DNA of 64,000 bases from Oricola cellulosilytica (GTDB taxonomy: Bacteria > Pseudomonadota > Alphaproteobacteria > Rhizobiales > Rhizobiaceae), in assembly GCF_019966575.1 (NCBI RefSeq), contig NZ_JAINFK010000008.1, positions 1-64,000 on the forward strand, read 5' to 3'. The translations under genes and the position numbers were made by a program. Below the pieces are notes generated by a model. The model made no database searches and was not told where the DNA came from. It was given only the letters and a program-made list of their open reading frames with translations. Below, in pieces: positions 42,084-51,754 of the stretch. The stretch's first letter is position 1; each line of letters starts with the position of its first letter.

Positions 42084-43925
42084 TCACTGAATGACAGGAG
42101 GTTGGCTGAGATCGGCCGGTTGCTCCGGTTCTTGCGGCGCATCCTGCCCGCCCGGGCCGTTCGGCGGCGGGCTGCCGTTCAGGTTCAGGCCGCCGGGAAG
42201 GCTGAGTCCGGGAAGGCCGGGGGTGCCGCCGCTGCCGTTCTGGTCACCCAGCCCGCTTGGAAGTCCGAGTCCGGGAAGCCCTCCACCAGTGCCATCGTTC
42301 TGGGTGCCGCCCAAATTCGGAAGCTGTATCTGGAATTCATCGAGATTCACCGGCGCAACTTCGTCCTTGTAGTGGGTGACGAGGCGGGGGAAGAAGATGA
42401 CGATCATGATCGCGATGAACTGGATCACAATATAGGGCAGGACTCCCTTGTAAATCTGGCCTGTCCTGATGCCTTCGATACGCTCTCCGGTGACCTCGTC
42501 ATCCCAGCTTTGTTTCGGTGATATCGATCGCAGATAGAAAAGCGCGAACCCGAAGGGCGGGGTCAAAAAAGATGTCTGAAGGTTGATGCCGAGGATAATG
42601 CCCAGCCAGATCAAATCGATTCCCAACGATTCCGCCGGACCGACAAGCAGCGGTACGACGATGAAGGCAATTTCGAAGAAGTCGAGGAAACAGCCGAGGA
42701 TGAAGACGATCACGGTTACCACAAACAGGAAACCGGTTTCGCCGCCGGGAAGCGCGAGGAGCAACTCCTCGATCCAGATATGGCCGTTGATTCCGTAGAA
42801 CGTCAGGCCGAACACCCGCGCGCCGATCAGAATGAACATCACGAAGGCGGTCAGCTTGGTCGTCGAATCGAGAGCCTCCTTCAGGGTGGGCAGGTTGAGC
42901 CGCCGTTTCACGAGGGCAAGAACGAGCGCGCCGGTTGCGCCCATCGCCCCGCCTTCGGTGGGCGTCGCGATACCCAGGAAGATCGTTCCAAGCACAAGGA
43001 AGATCAGCGCCAGTGGAGGGATCAGGACGATCACAACCTGCTCCGCCAACCGCGAAATGATGCCGAGTTTCATCCGACGGTTGATCAGGCTGAAGCCGAG
43101 CGCGGCCGCGGTGGCGATGGTCGCGGACCAGACAAACCTTGTTTCGTAGCGCATATCGGCAAAGGCGAATTCGTAGAGCGCATAGTGGATACCGACCGTC
43201 ACGGCGATCATTACGAGCAGTGACAAGACCCCACCGCCGAGGGTGCGGAATTCGGCCGGCAGGGCGGGGGCCGTTCGCGGGCGCAACAGCGTGACGAAGA
43301 AGATGTACGCGCAGTACATCGCGATGATCATCACGGCGGGCAGCAGCGCGCCGACATACATATCGCCCACCGACCGTCCGAGCTGGTCGGACATGACGAT
43401 CAGAACGAGTGACGGGGGGACGATTTGCGCGAGCGTTCCCGACGCGGCGATCGTTCCTGTCGCGAGCGAACGGTCGTACCCGTAACGCATCATGATCGGC
43501 AGTGAGATCAGGCCCATTGCGATGACCGAGGCTGCAACCACGCCCGTGGTCGCACCGAGCAGCGCGCCAACCACGATGACAGCGTAGGCGAGGCCGCCCC
43601 GAACCGGACCGAACAGTTGCCCGATCGTGTCGAGCAGATCCTCGGCCATGCGTGATCGTTCCAGTATCAGGCCCATGAAGGTGAAGAACGGGATCGCCAG
43701 CAACGTGTCGTTGCGCATGATGTCGAACGTTCGGTTCGGGTTGGCCTGAATCAGGTTGGGAAAAAGCCGGATTTCACTGGGCGCGAACTGGCTCAACTCG
43801 ACGCCGATGAAGAAAAATATCAGGCCGCCCGCGGCGAGCGTAAAGGCAACCGGATAGCCGAGCAGCAGCATCGCCATAACCGACGTGAACATGATCGGCG
43901 CGAGATTGTGGGCAATCTCAATCAT
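42084..43925 (-). CDS. TRAP large permease, TakM/FcbT3 type, with Gly/Pro/Leu-rich tail
   Basis: 613 residues. TRAP-M motifs include LLGYPVAFTLAAGGLIFFFIG, LLGATTGVVAASVIAMG, PPSLVLIVMSDQLG, GIATPTEGGAMGATGAL, LGCFLDFFEIAFIVVPLL and LTPPFGFALFYLRSI. The long central region with extra hydrophobic segments marks the large FcbT3/TakM branch. The last 75 residues are low-complexity and extramembrane, with repeats of GLPGL, GLPSG, LPGG and PPPNGP. The start overlaps the small-permease stop (ATGA). There is no binding protein in this operon; a TakP-type receptor lies at 2149-3255 with a shared upstream element. Confidence 0.9.
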   Translation of the reverse strand: MIEIAHNLAPIMFTSVMAMLLLGYPVAFTLAAGGLIFFFIGVELSQFAPSEIRLFPNLIQANPNRTFDIMRNDTLLAIPFFTFMGLILERSRMAEDLLDTIGQLFGPVRGGLAYAVIVVGALLGATTGVVAASVIAMGLISLPIMMRYGYDRSLATGTIAASGTLAQIVPPSLVLIVMSDQLGRSVGDMYVGALLPAVMIIAMYCAYIFFVTLLRPRTAPALPAEFRTLGGGVLSLLVMIAVTVGIHYALYEFAFADMRYETRFVWSATIATAAALGFSLINRRMKLGIISRLAEQVVIVLIPPLALIFLVLGTIFLGIATPTEGGAMGATGALVLALVKRRLNLPTLKEALDSTTKLTAFVMFILIGARVFGLTFYGINGHIWIEELLLALPGGETGFLFVVTVIVFILGCFLDFFEIAFIVVPLLVGPAESLGIDLIWLGIILGINLQTSFLTPPFGFALFYLRSISPKQSWDDEVTGERIEGIRTGQIYKGVLPYIVIQFIAIMIVIFFPRLVTHYKDEVAPVNLDEFQIQLPNLGGTQNDGTGGGLPGLGLPSGLGDQNGSGGTPGLPGLSLPGGLNLNGSPPPNGPGGQDAPQEPEQPADLSQPPVIQ

Positions 43926-44512
43926 GGCCTGATCCTCGTCTTGAGATCGGCCGCCGACTCGAGTTCCTCCACCAACGGCGGCAATTCATGTTTCTGGGTC
44001 GGATCGTCAATAATGCCGCGGATGACCGCAATGCGCTTGATGATCTCGGAGATACCCTGCGCCGTTAGCAGCAGGAAGCCGAGGAAGACCATGGATTTCG
44101 CCGGCCAGAGAACGAGACCACCGGCGTTGACCGATATTTCTCCCGAGGTGAACGAGGTGGTCAGGAACGGCCACCCCAGAAAGACCATGATCAGGCAGAA
44201 CGGCATGAGAAAGAAGATGTGGCCAAGCAGGTCGATCCAGTCGCGCGTCTTCTTGGAAAGGCCTGACGTAGCAATATCAATGCGTACATGCTCGTTGCGC
44301 TGAAGCGTGTACGCTGCGGCCAGCATGAACACGGTGCCGTAAAGATACCACTGCAGTTCGAGCCATGCGTTAGACGAGGTGTCGAAAATCTTGCGGATAG
44401 TGGCATTGCCGGCGCTTACCAGCACGGCGATCAGAATGAGCCACGAGACCGACCGGCCGATAAAGGCGGTCACGGCATCGATAGCGCGCGATAACTTCAG
44501 TAATGGAGCCAT
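43922..44512 (-). CDS. TRAP small permease, TakQ/FcbT2 type
   Basis: 196 residues, four membrane helices. Family phrases are IDAVTAFIGRSVSWLILIAVLVSAGNATIRK and WLELQWYLYGTVFMLAAAYTLQRNEHVRIDI, typical of the mannitol/chloroaromatic (FcbT2) branch that pairs with large FcbT3 permeases. ATG 44512 with GGGGAG is used rather than the frame start at 44593. First gene of a two-gene operon; the candidate operator is 147 bases upstream. Confidence 0.9.
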   Translation of the reverse strand: MAPLLKLSRAIDAVTAFIGRSVSWLILIAVLVSAGNATIRKIFDTSSNAWLELQWYLYGTVFMLAAAYTLQRNEHVRIDIATSGLSKKTRDWIDLLGHIFFLMPFCLIMVFLGWPFLTTSFTSGEISVNAGGLVLWPAKSMVFLGFLLLTAQGISEIIKRIAVIRGIIDDPTQKHELPPLVEELESAADLKTRIRP

Positions 44513-44658
44513 ATTTCTCCCCAAATATGAGCGACCCGAAATGATCGGCACCGTATCCCTCCCGCATTTGTGCACGAACGGGACAACCTGCACAATCGCG
44601 GGGACGGCCCTAAACCTCTTGTGGTCCTGCTAACACCGGACCGCGATGAAGACAATTG

Positions 44659-44682
44659 ATTGGTAAACTTTCTTTACCACTT
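44659..44682. promoter_or_regulatory. Candidate operator, copy B (shared with 3389-3412)
   Basis: Perfect dyad TGGTAAA, five bases, TTTACCA (44661-44679) inside a 24-base block that matches the element at 3389-3412 at 20 positions. It sits between the TakQM-type operon (minus, 147 bases to its start) and a divergent SDR gene (plus, 75 bases). The geometry is the same as at copy A. Confidence 0.7.
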
Positions 44683-44756
44683 CTGGCGGCGCAGTACCTT
44701 GGTGTTGACGCCCGCCGCGCGGCCTGTAAGGGGTCCGCGATCACGCGGGAAAAAGC

Positions 44757-45497
44757 ATGGACAGTGACCTCTTCAGCGTCAGTGAGCGGGTGTGCCTGGT
44801 GACGGGTGCTTCGAGCGGCCTCGGCGCGCGTTTTGCCGAACTTCTCGCACGGCGCGGGGCCAAGGTGATCGGTGCAAGCCGTTCGGCCGCCGAGACAGAT
44901 CACGAAAATCTGCATCACCTGCCGTGCGATATTACGAATCAGGAAGACGTTTCGGCGGCTTTTGATGCTGCCGAGCGGCTTTTCGGACCGATCGACGTAG
45001 TCATCAACAATGCCGGAGTATCTCAATTCGCGCGCGCTGAAGAAACACGTGCCGAGGACTTGGCTAATCTCTTGGACGTGAATGTTGTCGGCACTGCGCG
45101 GGTAACGGCTGAGGCATTTAAGCGGATGCGCTCCGCCCGGCGCGGTGGCGCGATCATCCATGTCACGAGTGTGCTCGCCGGCCGGTCGATGAGTGGTCTT
45201 TCAGGCTATGCCGCGTCCAAGGCCGCACTGGAGCACTTGACCAGGGCGCAAGGGGCGGAGTGGGGCCGGCACGGGATAAGGGTCAATGCAATCGCGCCAG
45301 GGTGGTTTCTCACCGGGATGACCCAGCCACATTTTGAAAAAGGTCTCGACGGGGTGCTGAAGAGCAGAATTCCCTTGAGGCGACTCGGAGAGGCTCCTGA
45401 TCTCGACGGCGCGCTGCTGCTTTTGGCATCGGATGCGTCGCGCTACATGACCGGAACGGTCATCACGGTCGACGGCGGGTTTTCCGCAGCCGGTTGA
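44757..45497 (+). CDS. SDR family oxidoreductase
   Basis: 246 residues, classical short-chain dehydrogenase. Visible are TGASSGLGARFAELL (cofactor), INNAGVSQ, catalytic Ser in HVTSVLAGRS, YAASK (about residue 151), NAIAPGWFLTGMT and the ending TVDGGFSAAG. It resembles 3-oxoacyl or gluconate-5-dehydrogenase types; the substrate is open. It diverges from the TakQM-type TRAP operon across the shared dyad, so it may metabolise the transported hydroxy or oxo acid. Confidence 0.9.
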   Translation: MDSDLFSVSERVCLVTGASSGLGARFAELLARRGAKVIGASRSAAETDHENLHHLPCDITNQEDVSAAFDAAERLFGPIDVVINNAGVSQFARAEETRAEDLANLLDVNVVGTARVTAEAFKRMRSARRGGAIIHVTSVLAGRSMSGLSGYAASKAALEHLTRAQGAEWGRHGIRVNAIAPGWFLTGMTQPHFEKGLDGVLKSRIPLRRLGEAPDLDGALLLLASDASRYMTGTVITVDGGFSAAG

Positions 45498-45658
45498 AAA
45501 TTGCTGCGGAAGGGCATCGCAAGACGGATTGTTACCTCTGAACCCCCTGAAAATACTCAATGTTTCACCTTCGCGTTGCACAATCGAAATGATTTGACCT
45601 GCCGGTTCCGCGGACCAACACTGCAGTGACGTTTCGCAATCCGTGCCGGGAGATTTGG

Positions 45659-48600
45659 ATGGCGCTGAGAACAGTAACGCTCGGGGACAAGTACGACCTT
45701 TCCTGTGAGGAGGTGTTCGTCACGGGGACGCAGGCAATCGTGCGCATGATGTTGATGCAGCGCGAGCGCGATCGCCGCGCCGGGCTGAATACGGCGGGGT
45801 TTGCGTCAGGGTATCGGGGATCACCCATTGGCGGACTGGATCAGCAGTTTTGGGCAGCCGGCGACGTGCTTAAGAAGGCCAATATCCGGTTTCAGCCCGG
45901 TCTCAATGAAGAACTTGCAGCGACGGCCTGCTGGGGAACGCAGCAGGCGGAACTCGGAGGACACGGAAAATACGACGGCGTTTTCGCGCTCTGGTACGGC
46001 AAGGGTCCAGGCGTCGACCGCACTTGCGACGTGTTCCGGCACGCCAATCTGGCAGGCTCATCCAAACACGGCGGCGTTCTCGCGTTGATGGGCGACGATC
46101 ATACGGCCGAATCGTCCACCAACGCCCATCAATCGGAATTTGCCTTTGTCGACACGCTGATTCCCATCTTTAATCCGGCGGGTGTGCAGGAAATTATCGA
46201 CTACGGACTTCATGCCTATGCGATGAGCCGCTTTGCCGGCACCTGGGCGTCGATGAAGTGCGTGAAGGACAATATCGAGTCCACCGGGTCGGTGTATGCC
46301 GGGCTCGACCGGATCAATCCGATCATTCCGGAATTCGAGATGCCTGAAGGCGGGGTCAACATTCGCCGAATGGATCTGGACTTTGTCGGCCAGGAGCAAC
46401 GCCTGCACCGGTTCAAGCGCGAAGCGGCTGTCGCCTACAACCGCGCCAACAAGATCGACCATGTCGTGTGGAGTGGCGGGCGGAGGCCCAGACTGGGTCT
46501 CGTGGCGGCCGGAAAGAACTATCTCGATCTGCGGGAGGCGTTGCACGATCTGGGAATAGACGAGGTGATGTCTTCCAGGCTCGGCATCCGGCTGTACAAG
46601 GTTGGAATGCCCTGGCCGCTCGATCCCGACGATCTGATCCGGTTCGCCGACGGGCTGCACACGATCGTCGTGGTGGAGGAGAAACGAGGCCTCATCGAGG
46701 TACAGATCAAAGAAGAACTCTATGGCTTTTCCAAACGACCCATGGTGATTGGCAAGCGTGACGAGCAGAATCGGACGCTTTTCCCGATCATGGGCGCGCT
46801 CGATCCCAACGACATCGCCATCGCGGTCGGCGAGCGGGTGCTGGCGATCTGCGGCGAGAACGAAGAAATCGCCGCGCGGGTGGCAAATATCCGCAAGACC
46901 CAGAAACGTTTTGCCGAAATCCAGGACGTGGCGTCCCGGATGCCAACTTATTGTCCCGGATGTCCGCACAACACCTCGACGGTGGTCCCGGAAGGCGCGC
47001 GCGCGTCAGCGGGTATCGGATGCCATTTTATGGCGGTCTGGATGGAGCGCGAGCACGAAGGTTTCACCCAAATGGGCGGCGAAGGCGCCAACTGGGTGGG
47101 CGAGGCGCCGTTCTCGAAGCGGGACCACATTTTTCAGAATCTCGGCGACGGCACCTACAACCATTCGGGTTCCCTGGCGATCCGTTTCGCGCTCGCAGCA
47201 GGTACGAACATCACCTACAAGATTCTCTACAATGACGCGGTCGCGATGACCGGCGGGCAGCATGTCGAAGGCGATCTGACCGTCGACGAAATCGCCAGAC
47301 AGGTGCGCGCCGAAGGCGTCGAGCGGATCGCTGTTGTTACGGACGAACCGGAGAAGTATCCCGGAAAAGTGACGTTTCCGGACGGTTCGACGGTTCATCA
47401 CCGGGATGATCTCGATGCCGTTCAACGCGAGTTGCAAGAGGTTCCCGGCGTATCCGTTTTGCTCTACGACCAGACATGCGCCGCGGAAAAGCGCCGCCGC
47501 CGCAAGCGCGGCACCTATCCGGATCCTGACAGGCGCGTGATCATCAACGAGCTCGTTTGCGAGGGTTGCGGCGATTGCGGCGTGAAGTCGAACTGTATCG
47601 CCATCCAGCCGGTGGACACCGAATTCGGCCGCAAGCGGCGGATTGACCAGACGGCATGCAACAAGGATTTTTCCTGCCTGCGGGGTTTTTGCCCTTCCTT
47701 CGTGACCGTTCATGGCGGAAAGCTGCGCAAGCCCAAACCTGCCGATCAGCCGGCGGATCCTCTCGCAGGCGTGCCGGCGGCGCCAGTTTTCGCGCTTGAC
47801 GAGAACCGTCCCGAATGGGCCGGCCTGATCGACGGCATCGGAGGTACCGGCGTCGTGACCATCGGCGCGATTCTCGGCATGGCGGCGCATCTGGAGAAGA
47901 AGGGTGTCGGCATCATCGACATGGCCGGTCTGGCCCAGAAGGGCGGCGCAGTCTTCACCCATATGCGCATCGGCACGACGCCTGAGGCGATCTCGACTAT
48001 TCGCGTGTCGCCGGGAAAGGCCGATCTCGTGCTCGGCTGCGACATCGTCGTGACCGGCAGCCGAAAGATCTTGTCCGCGATCCGCAGGGACGAAACGCTG
48101 TGCCTCGTCAACAAGGCGGAGGTGATGCCGGGCGATTTCGCGCGCCATCGCGAGTTCCGGCTTCCGACCGACCGGCTGATAGAGTCGATCCGCGAGGCGG
48201 TCGGCGACGAGCGTTTGCATTTCCTCGATGCCAGCCGGGCCGCCGAGGCGCTCTTCGCCAACTCCATTGCCGCCAACATGTTCATGCTTGGACATGCTGC
48301 CCAACTCGGAGGACTGCCAGTGTCGTGCGAGGCGGTCGAGGAAGCCACCAGGCTTAACCGGCAGGCGATCGAGATGAACATCGCGGCATTCCGCTGGGGT
48401 CGGCGCGCAGCACATGACCCCGCCGCGATCACAAAATTACTCGAGACGAAATCGTCGACAGCTGACCGCAGTCCGATCGCCCGGACACTGGATGACGTCA
48501 TCGCCCGGCGCGCAGAGTTTCTTACCGATTATCACGATGCTCTTTACGCCGGACGCTACCTGGAGCGGATCGACGCCGTGAAGGCGCGCGAGACGGAGAT

Positions 48601-49120
48601 TTCCGGAAAACCGGGTGTCATCACCGAAACGGTAGCGCGCCAATTGTTCAAGCTGATGGCGATAAAGGACGAGTTCGAGGTCGCGCGGCTCTACACGACG
48701 TCCTCTTTCAAGGCGCAGCTTGAGCGCGAATTCGAGACGTTCGACAAGCTCGAGTTTCACCTCGCGCCGCCAATTCTCGGCGCAAAGGACGCTTCCGGCC
48801 ATCCGCGCAAGTCGGTTTTCGGGCCTTGGATGATGGGAGCCTTCAAGGTCCTTGCACGGCTGAAACGGCTGCGGTTCACCCGGCTGAACGTGTTCGCACG
48901 GACCGCCGAGCGTAAGCTGGAGCGCGCGACACTGGATACCTACGAGAAGGATATCGACCGGATCGCGGCGATGCTGGACGGCAAGAACGCAGCCGCGGCT
49001 GCGGAACTTGCCGCATGGCCGGAGGAGATTGCCGGCTACGGACATATCCGAGAAAAGAGCATCAACGCGGCTCTGGCTCTGCGGGCGTCCCAAGCCGTGC
49101 CGTTCAAGGCGAAAATCTGA
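45659..49120 (+). CDS. Indolepyruvate ferredoxin oxidoreductase family protein (fused alpha/beta)
   Basis: Single chain of 1153 residues combining both IOR parts. Residues 1-400 are the pyrimidine-binding/domain II region (YRGSPIGGLDQQFW, GDDHTAESSTN). The TPP-binding part follows with Fe-S ligands YCPGCPHNTST (about 430) and GGEGANWVGEAPF. A ferredoxin-like cysteine set CEGCGDCGVKSNC lies at about 634, with CLRGFCPSFV after it. The gamma (POR_N) domain at about 725-900 has GGTGVVTIGAILGMA. The reaction is CoA-dependent oxidative decarboxylation of arylpyruvates to aryl-acetyl-CoA. ATG 45659 with GGGAG is used. The gene is monocistronic. Confidence 0.92.
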   Translation: MALRTVTLGDKYDLSCEEVFVTGTQAIVRMMLMQRERDRRAGLNTAGFASGYRGSPIGGLDQQFWAAGDVLKKANIRFQPGLNEELAATACWGTQQAELGGHGKYDGVFALWYGKGPGVDRTCDVFRHANLAGSSKHGGVLALMGDDHTAESSTNAHQSEFAFVDTLIPIFNPAGVQEIIDYGLHAYAMSRFAGTWASMKCVKDNIESTGSVYAGLDRINPIIPEFEMPEGGVNIRRMDLDFVGQEQRLHRFKREAAVAYNRANKIDHVVWSGGRRPRLGLVAAGKNYLDLREALHDLGIDEVMSSRLGIRLYKVGMPWPLDPDDLIRFADGLHTIVVVEEKRGLIEVQIKEELYGFSKRPMVIGKRDEQNRTLFPIMGALDPNDIAIAVGERVLAICGENEEIAARVANIRKTQKRFAEIQDVASRMPTYCPGCPHNTSTVVPEGARASAGIGCHFMAVWMEREHEGFTQMGGEGANWVGEAPFSKRDHIFQNLGDGTYNHSGSLAIRFALAAGTNITYKILYNDAVAMTGGQHVEGDLTVDEIARQVRAEGVERIAVVTDEPEKYPGKVTFPDGSTVHHRDDLDAVQRELQEVPGVSVLLYDQTCAAEKRRRRKRGTYPDPDRRVIINELVCEGCGDCGVKSNCIAIQPVDTEFGRKRRIDQTACNKDFSCLRGFCPSFVTVHGGKLRKPKPADQPADPLAGVPAAPVFALDENRPEWAGLIDGIGGTGVVTIGAILGMAAHLEKKGVGIIDMAGLAQKGGAVFTHMRIGTTPEAISTIRVSPGKADLVLGCDIVVTGSRKILSAIRRDETLCLVNKAEVMPGDFARHREFRLPTDRLIESIREAVGDERLHFLDASRAAEALFANSIAANMFMLGHAAQLGGLPVSCEAVEEATRLNRQAIEMNIAAFRWGRRAAHDPAAITKLLETKSSTADRSPIARTLDDVIARRAEFLTDYHDALYAGRYLERIDAVKARETEISGKPGVITETVARQLFKLMAIKDEFEVARLYTTSSFKAQLEREFETFDKLEFHLAPPILGAKDASGHPRKSVFGPWMMGAFKVLARLKRLRFTRLNVFARTAERKLERATLDTYEKDIDRIAAMLDGKNAAAAAELAAWPEEIAGYGHIREKSINAALALRASQAVPFKAKI

Positions 49121-49205
49121 CCCAAATCACCCGATAGAGGTTTGAAATTGCCCGTAAACCGGATTTCTCGGGTGATTTTGCACTAAACGCTTCATTAAGC
49201 GCGGC

Positions 49206-51578
49206 GTGATAGCTTCCCGGCTTGCGTGGGGATATGAAAGTCCATTGAAGCAGGTCACGTCAAAAGCGATCACGGCAGAAGTTTACACGTCCTTTGTGGA
49301 CACGTTCTTCTCCGACAAGCGTTCCCTTGTCATGGGGGCGGCGCTTCAAGCTGTCGTGGTGGGCGCCGCATGGTTCGACACCGGACATCCGATCTACCTT
49401 GTCCTGCTCACGACCATGCTTGCCACCGCACTCCTGCGGCTGCGCCAGGCGAAGGCCTATCACGCAGACCAGGCTCGGGTGCAGCATCCCGATATGGAAT
49501 CGCGTGTACGCTGGGCGACACGCTGGGAAAACCGGTATATGGCGCTCAGCGCTGCAGGCTCGATGTTGATCGGCCTGTACGCGTACGTGGCCTTGCGAAT
49601 TGCTTCGAGCGAGTACTCGATAATTTCCGCAACCACGCTGGTTTTCGCAACATTACCGACCGTGGTCGGTAGGCTGTACGGATCGCAGCGCCTCGTTTCC
49701 GTCATAGTGATTTCCCTTCTGGCGCCTACCGCCCTGGGCGCGGTTTTCTACGGCGATCCTGCACATCTGATGATCGCCTTATTGTGCCCGCCCTACGTTC
49801 TGTTGATTCAATCGCTCGTTCGCAACATTCGCTCTTCGGTCCTCGATGCCATTCACGGACGCTGGAAAAATCAGGAGATTGCTGAACGCTTCGATGTGGC
49901 GCTCAACAACATGTCGCATGGACTGATCATGTTCGACGGCGACTTGCGAGTGCTAGTCGCCAACAGGACCGCCCGACGTCTGTTCGACATTCCCGCGCAT
50001 ATCAATCTCGAAGGGCGTCAGTTCGAGGCGATCTTGCGGTACGGCGCGCAGCGCGGTGCGTTCAGCAGAAAGCAGGCGCAACGTTTGAAAAGCAGCCTCG
50101 GAGCGATGATTCTCGAAGGCGGAAGTCGCCGTTTCACGCTAAATGGCGACCGGCATGTCGAGTTCAGGTCCAACCCTCGCGCCTTCTCCGGCGCGGTGCT
50201 TACTTTCGATGACATTACCGACCGGATCAACGCCGAAAAGCAGATGGTCAACATGGCGCGTTACGACGCTCTGACGGGCCTGCCAAATAGAAGTTATTTC
50301 TCCACCCAGATCATCGAACGGCTTCGCCAGCAGGAGAGAGAGGCCGATTGCGTCCTGGTTATGCTGGATGTGGACGACTTCAAGCACGTCAATGACACCC
50401 ACGGCCATGCGCTCGGCGACGCGCTCCTGATGGCGGTCGCGATGCGCCTCAAGGAACTCCGCGGCGAACGCTTCATGGTCTCGCGCCAGGGCGGGGACGA
50501 ATTCATGGTGTTCGCGCCTGAAGTGACGGATCAAACGTCTGCCGCGAAGATCGCCGAAACGCTACGGTCGCGCCTGGCTGGCGTCTACGATCTGGAAGGC
50601 GAACAAATCCATGTTACGGTCAGCATCGGCGCGGTAACCTCGAGCGTTTCAAACTTTGATCTGACCAAGATGATGGTAAAGGCCGATCTGGCGCTCTACC
50701 GCTCGAAAGCCGGTGGCAAGGGCATCTGGTCGGTCTTCGAAGACAGCATGGACGCCGAGTACAAGCGCCGCCAGTTGATAAAGACCCAGTTGTCCAAGGC
50801 GATCGAAAACGAGAAACTTGGTGTCCGCTATCAGCCGATCGCGGATGCAAAGAGCGGCAAGCTGGTCGCGTGCGAGGCGCTTAGTCGCTGGAACGACGCC
50901 GACCTCGGCGATGTCTCGCCGGCCGAATACATTCCCCTTGCGGAGGAAATGGGAATGATCGGCAAGGTGAGCCGGCTGGTTCTCAAGACCGCTATGCGCG
51001 ACTGCGCCGACTGGCCCGAAAGCGTAAATATCTCCATCAACCTTTCGGCAATCGATTTCCGCCGCTCGCGCCTGATGGAAGAAATCGACGAGGCCTTGGC
51101 CGTGTCCGGCCTCTCGCCCAGCCGGGTTGAGATAGAGGTGACCGAAACCGCAGTCATCTCCAATGAGCAGGAAATGCTTTGCGTGCTCGAGCAGATTCGC
51201 AAGCGCGGGATCAAGATTTCGCTGGACGATTTCGGAACAGGATATTCTAGCCTCAGCTATCTGCATCGCCTGCCGCTCGACAAGGTGAAAATCGACCGCT
51301 CCTTCGTGGAGGGCATCGATAGTGGCAAGACGCCGATCTCGTTGCTCCGTGGCGTCGTTAACCTTTGCAACACGCTCGGTCTCGAGGTGACGATCGAGGG
51401 AGTATCGTCAGATGCCCAGATCGACCTCATCCTTGCGACCGAAGGCGTCAGCCGCATTCAGGGCTACGCGCTGGGACCGGCTCTCCCGCGCTCGTCCATC
51501 CTCGAACTGGCGAAGCACACGCTGCTGCCGGTGTCCCCGGCCCGGGTTGAAACCAGCCTGATGACTTCCGCTGTCTGA
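49206..51578 (+). CDS. GGDEF/EAL c-di-GMP enzyme with membrane and PAS-like N-terminus
   Basis: 790 residues. Five or six hydrophobic segments occupy about residues 35-215 (ALQAVVVGAAWF, SAAGSMLIGLYAYVAL, LVSVIVISLLAPTALGAVF). A PAS-like segment follows (FDVALNNMSHGLIMFDGDLRVLVANRTA), then GGDEF intact at about 427 and EAL intact at about 555. DDFGTGYSSLSYL and VKIDRSF are kept. No RxxD inhibitory site precedes GGDEF. In the EAL domain the usual EGVE reads EGVS. Both cyclase and phosphodiesterase activity are possible. The GTG 49206 start has no clear Shine-Dalgarno; TTG 49245 is an alternative. Confidence 0.92.
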   Translation: MIASRLAWGYESPLKQVTSKAITAEVYTSFVDTFFSDKRSLVMGAALQAVVVGAAWFDTGHPIYLVLLTTMLATALLRLRQAKAYHADQARVQHPDMESRVRWATRWENRYMALSAAGSMLIGLYAYVALRIASSEYSIISATTLVFATLPTVVGRLYGSQRLVSVIVISLLAPTALGAVFYGDPAHLMIALLCPPYVLLIQSLVRNIRSSVLDAIHGRWKNQEIAERFDVALNNMSHGLIMFDGDLRVLVANRTARRLFDIPAHINLEGRQFEAILRYGAQRGAFSRKQAQRLKSSLGAMILEGGSRRFTLNGDRHVEFRSNPRAFSGAVLTFDDITDRINAEKQMVNMARYDALTGLPNRSYFSTQIIERLRQQEREADCVLVMLDVDDFKHVNDTHGHALGDALLMAVAMRLKELRGERFMVSRQGGDEFMVFAPEVTDQTSAAKIAETLRSRLAGVYDLEGEQIHVTVSIGAVTSSVSNFDLTKMMVKADLALYRSKAGGKGIWSVFEDSMDAEYKRRQLIKTQLSKAIENEKLGVRYQPIADAKSGKLVACEALSRWNDADLGDVSPAEYIPLAEEMGMIGKVSRLVLKTAMRDCADWPESVNISINLSAIDFRRSRLMEEIDEALAVSGLSPSRVEIEVTETAVISNEQEMLCVLEQIRKRGIKISLDDFGTGYSSLSYLHRLPLDKVKIDRSFVEGIDSGKTPISLLRGVVNLCNTLGLEVTIEGVSSDAQIDLILATEGVSRIQGYALGPALPRSSILELAKHTLLPVSPARVETSLMTSAV

Positions 51579-51754
51579 TCCGGCAGCTTCAGGCTTCCGC
51601 TTTCACGCTGCCTCTCGTGCAGCTACAGGCGGCAGTTTGCGCCCTTAACCATGTCGGGCAATAAACACCGTTTACGAAATCTAAATCGGGACAGGTGTAT
51701 TTACAAAATCAATGGGTTGTTTACCTTTCCTCACTCGCGAGATGGGGCACTTCG

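Noticed and set aside
44659-44682. Shared dyad assigned to FadR/GntR-FCD regulators
   Set aside because: Classical FCD sites have TGGT and ACCA about three bases apart, but here they are 11 apart, so the family cannot be assigned.
47006-48415. 469-codon minus-strand frame opposite the indolepyruvate oxidoreductase gene
   Set aside because: His/Arg-rich composition and no recognisable domain; the plus-strand gene is clearly coding.
49184-49198. Possible CtrA box before the GGDEF/EAL gene
   Set aside because: It reads TAAA-N7-TTAA with a mismatch in the first half-site, so it is not convincing.
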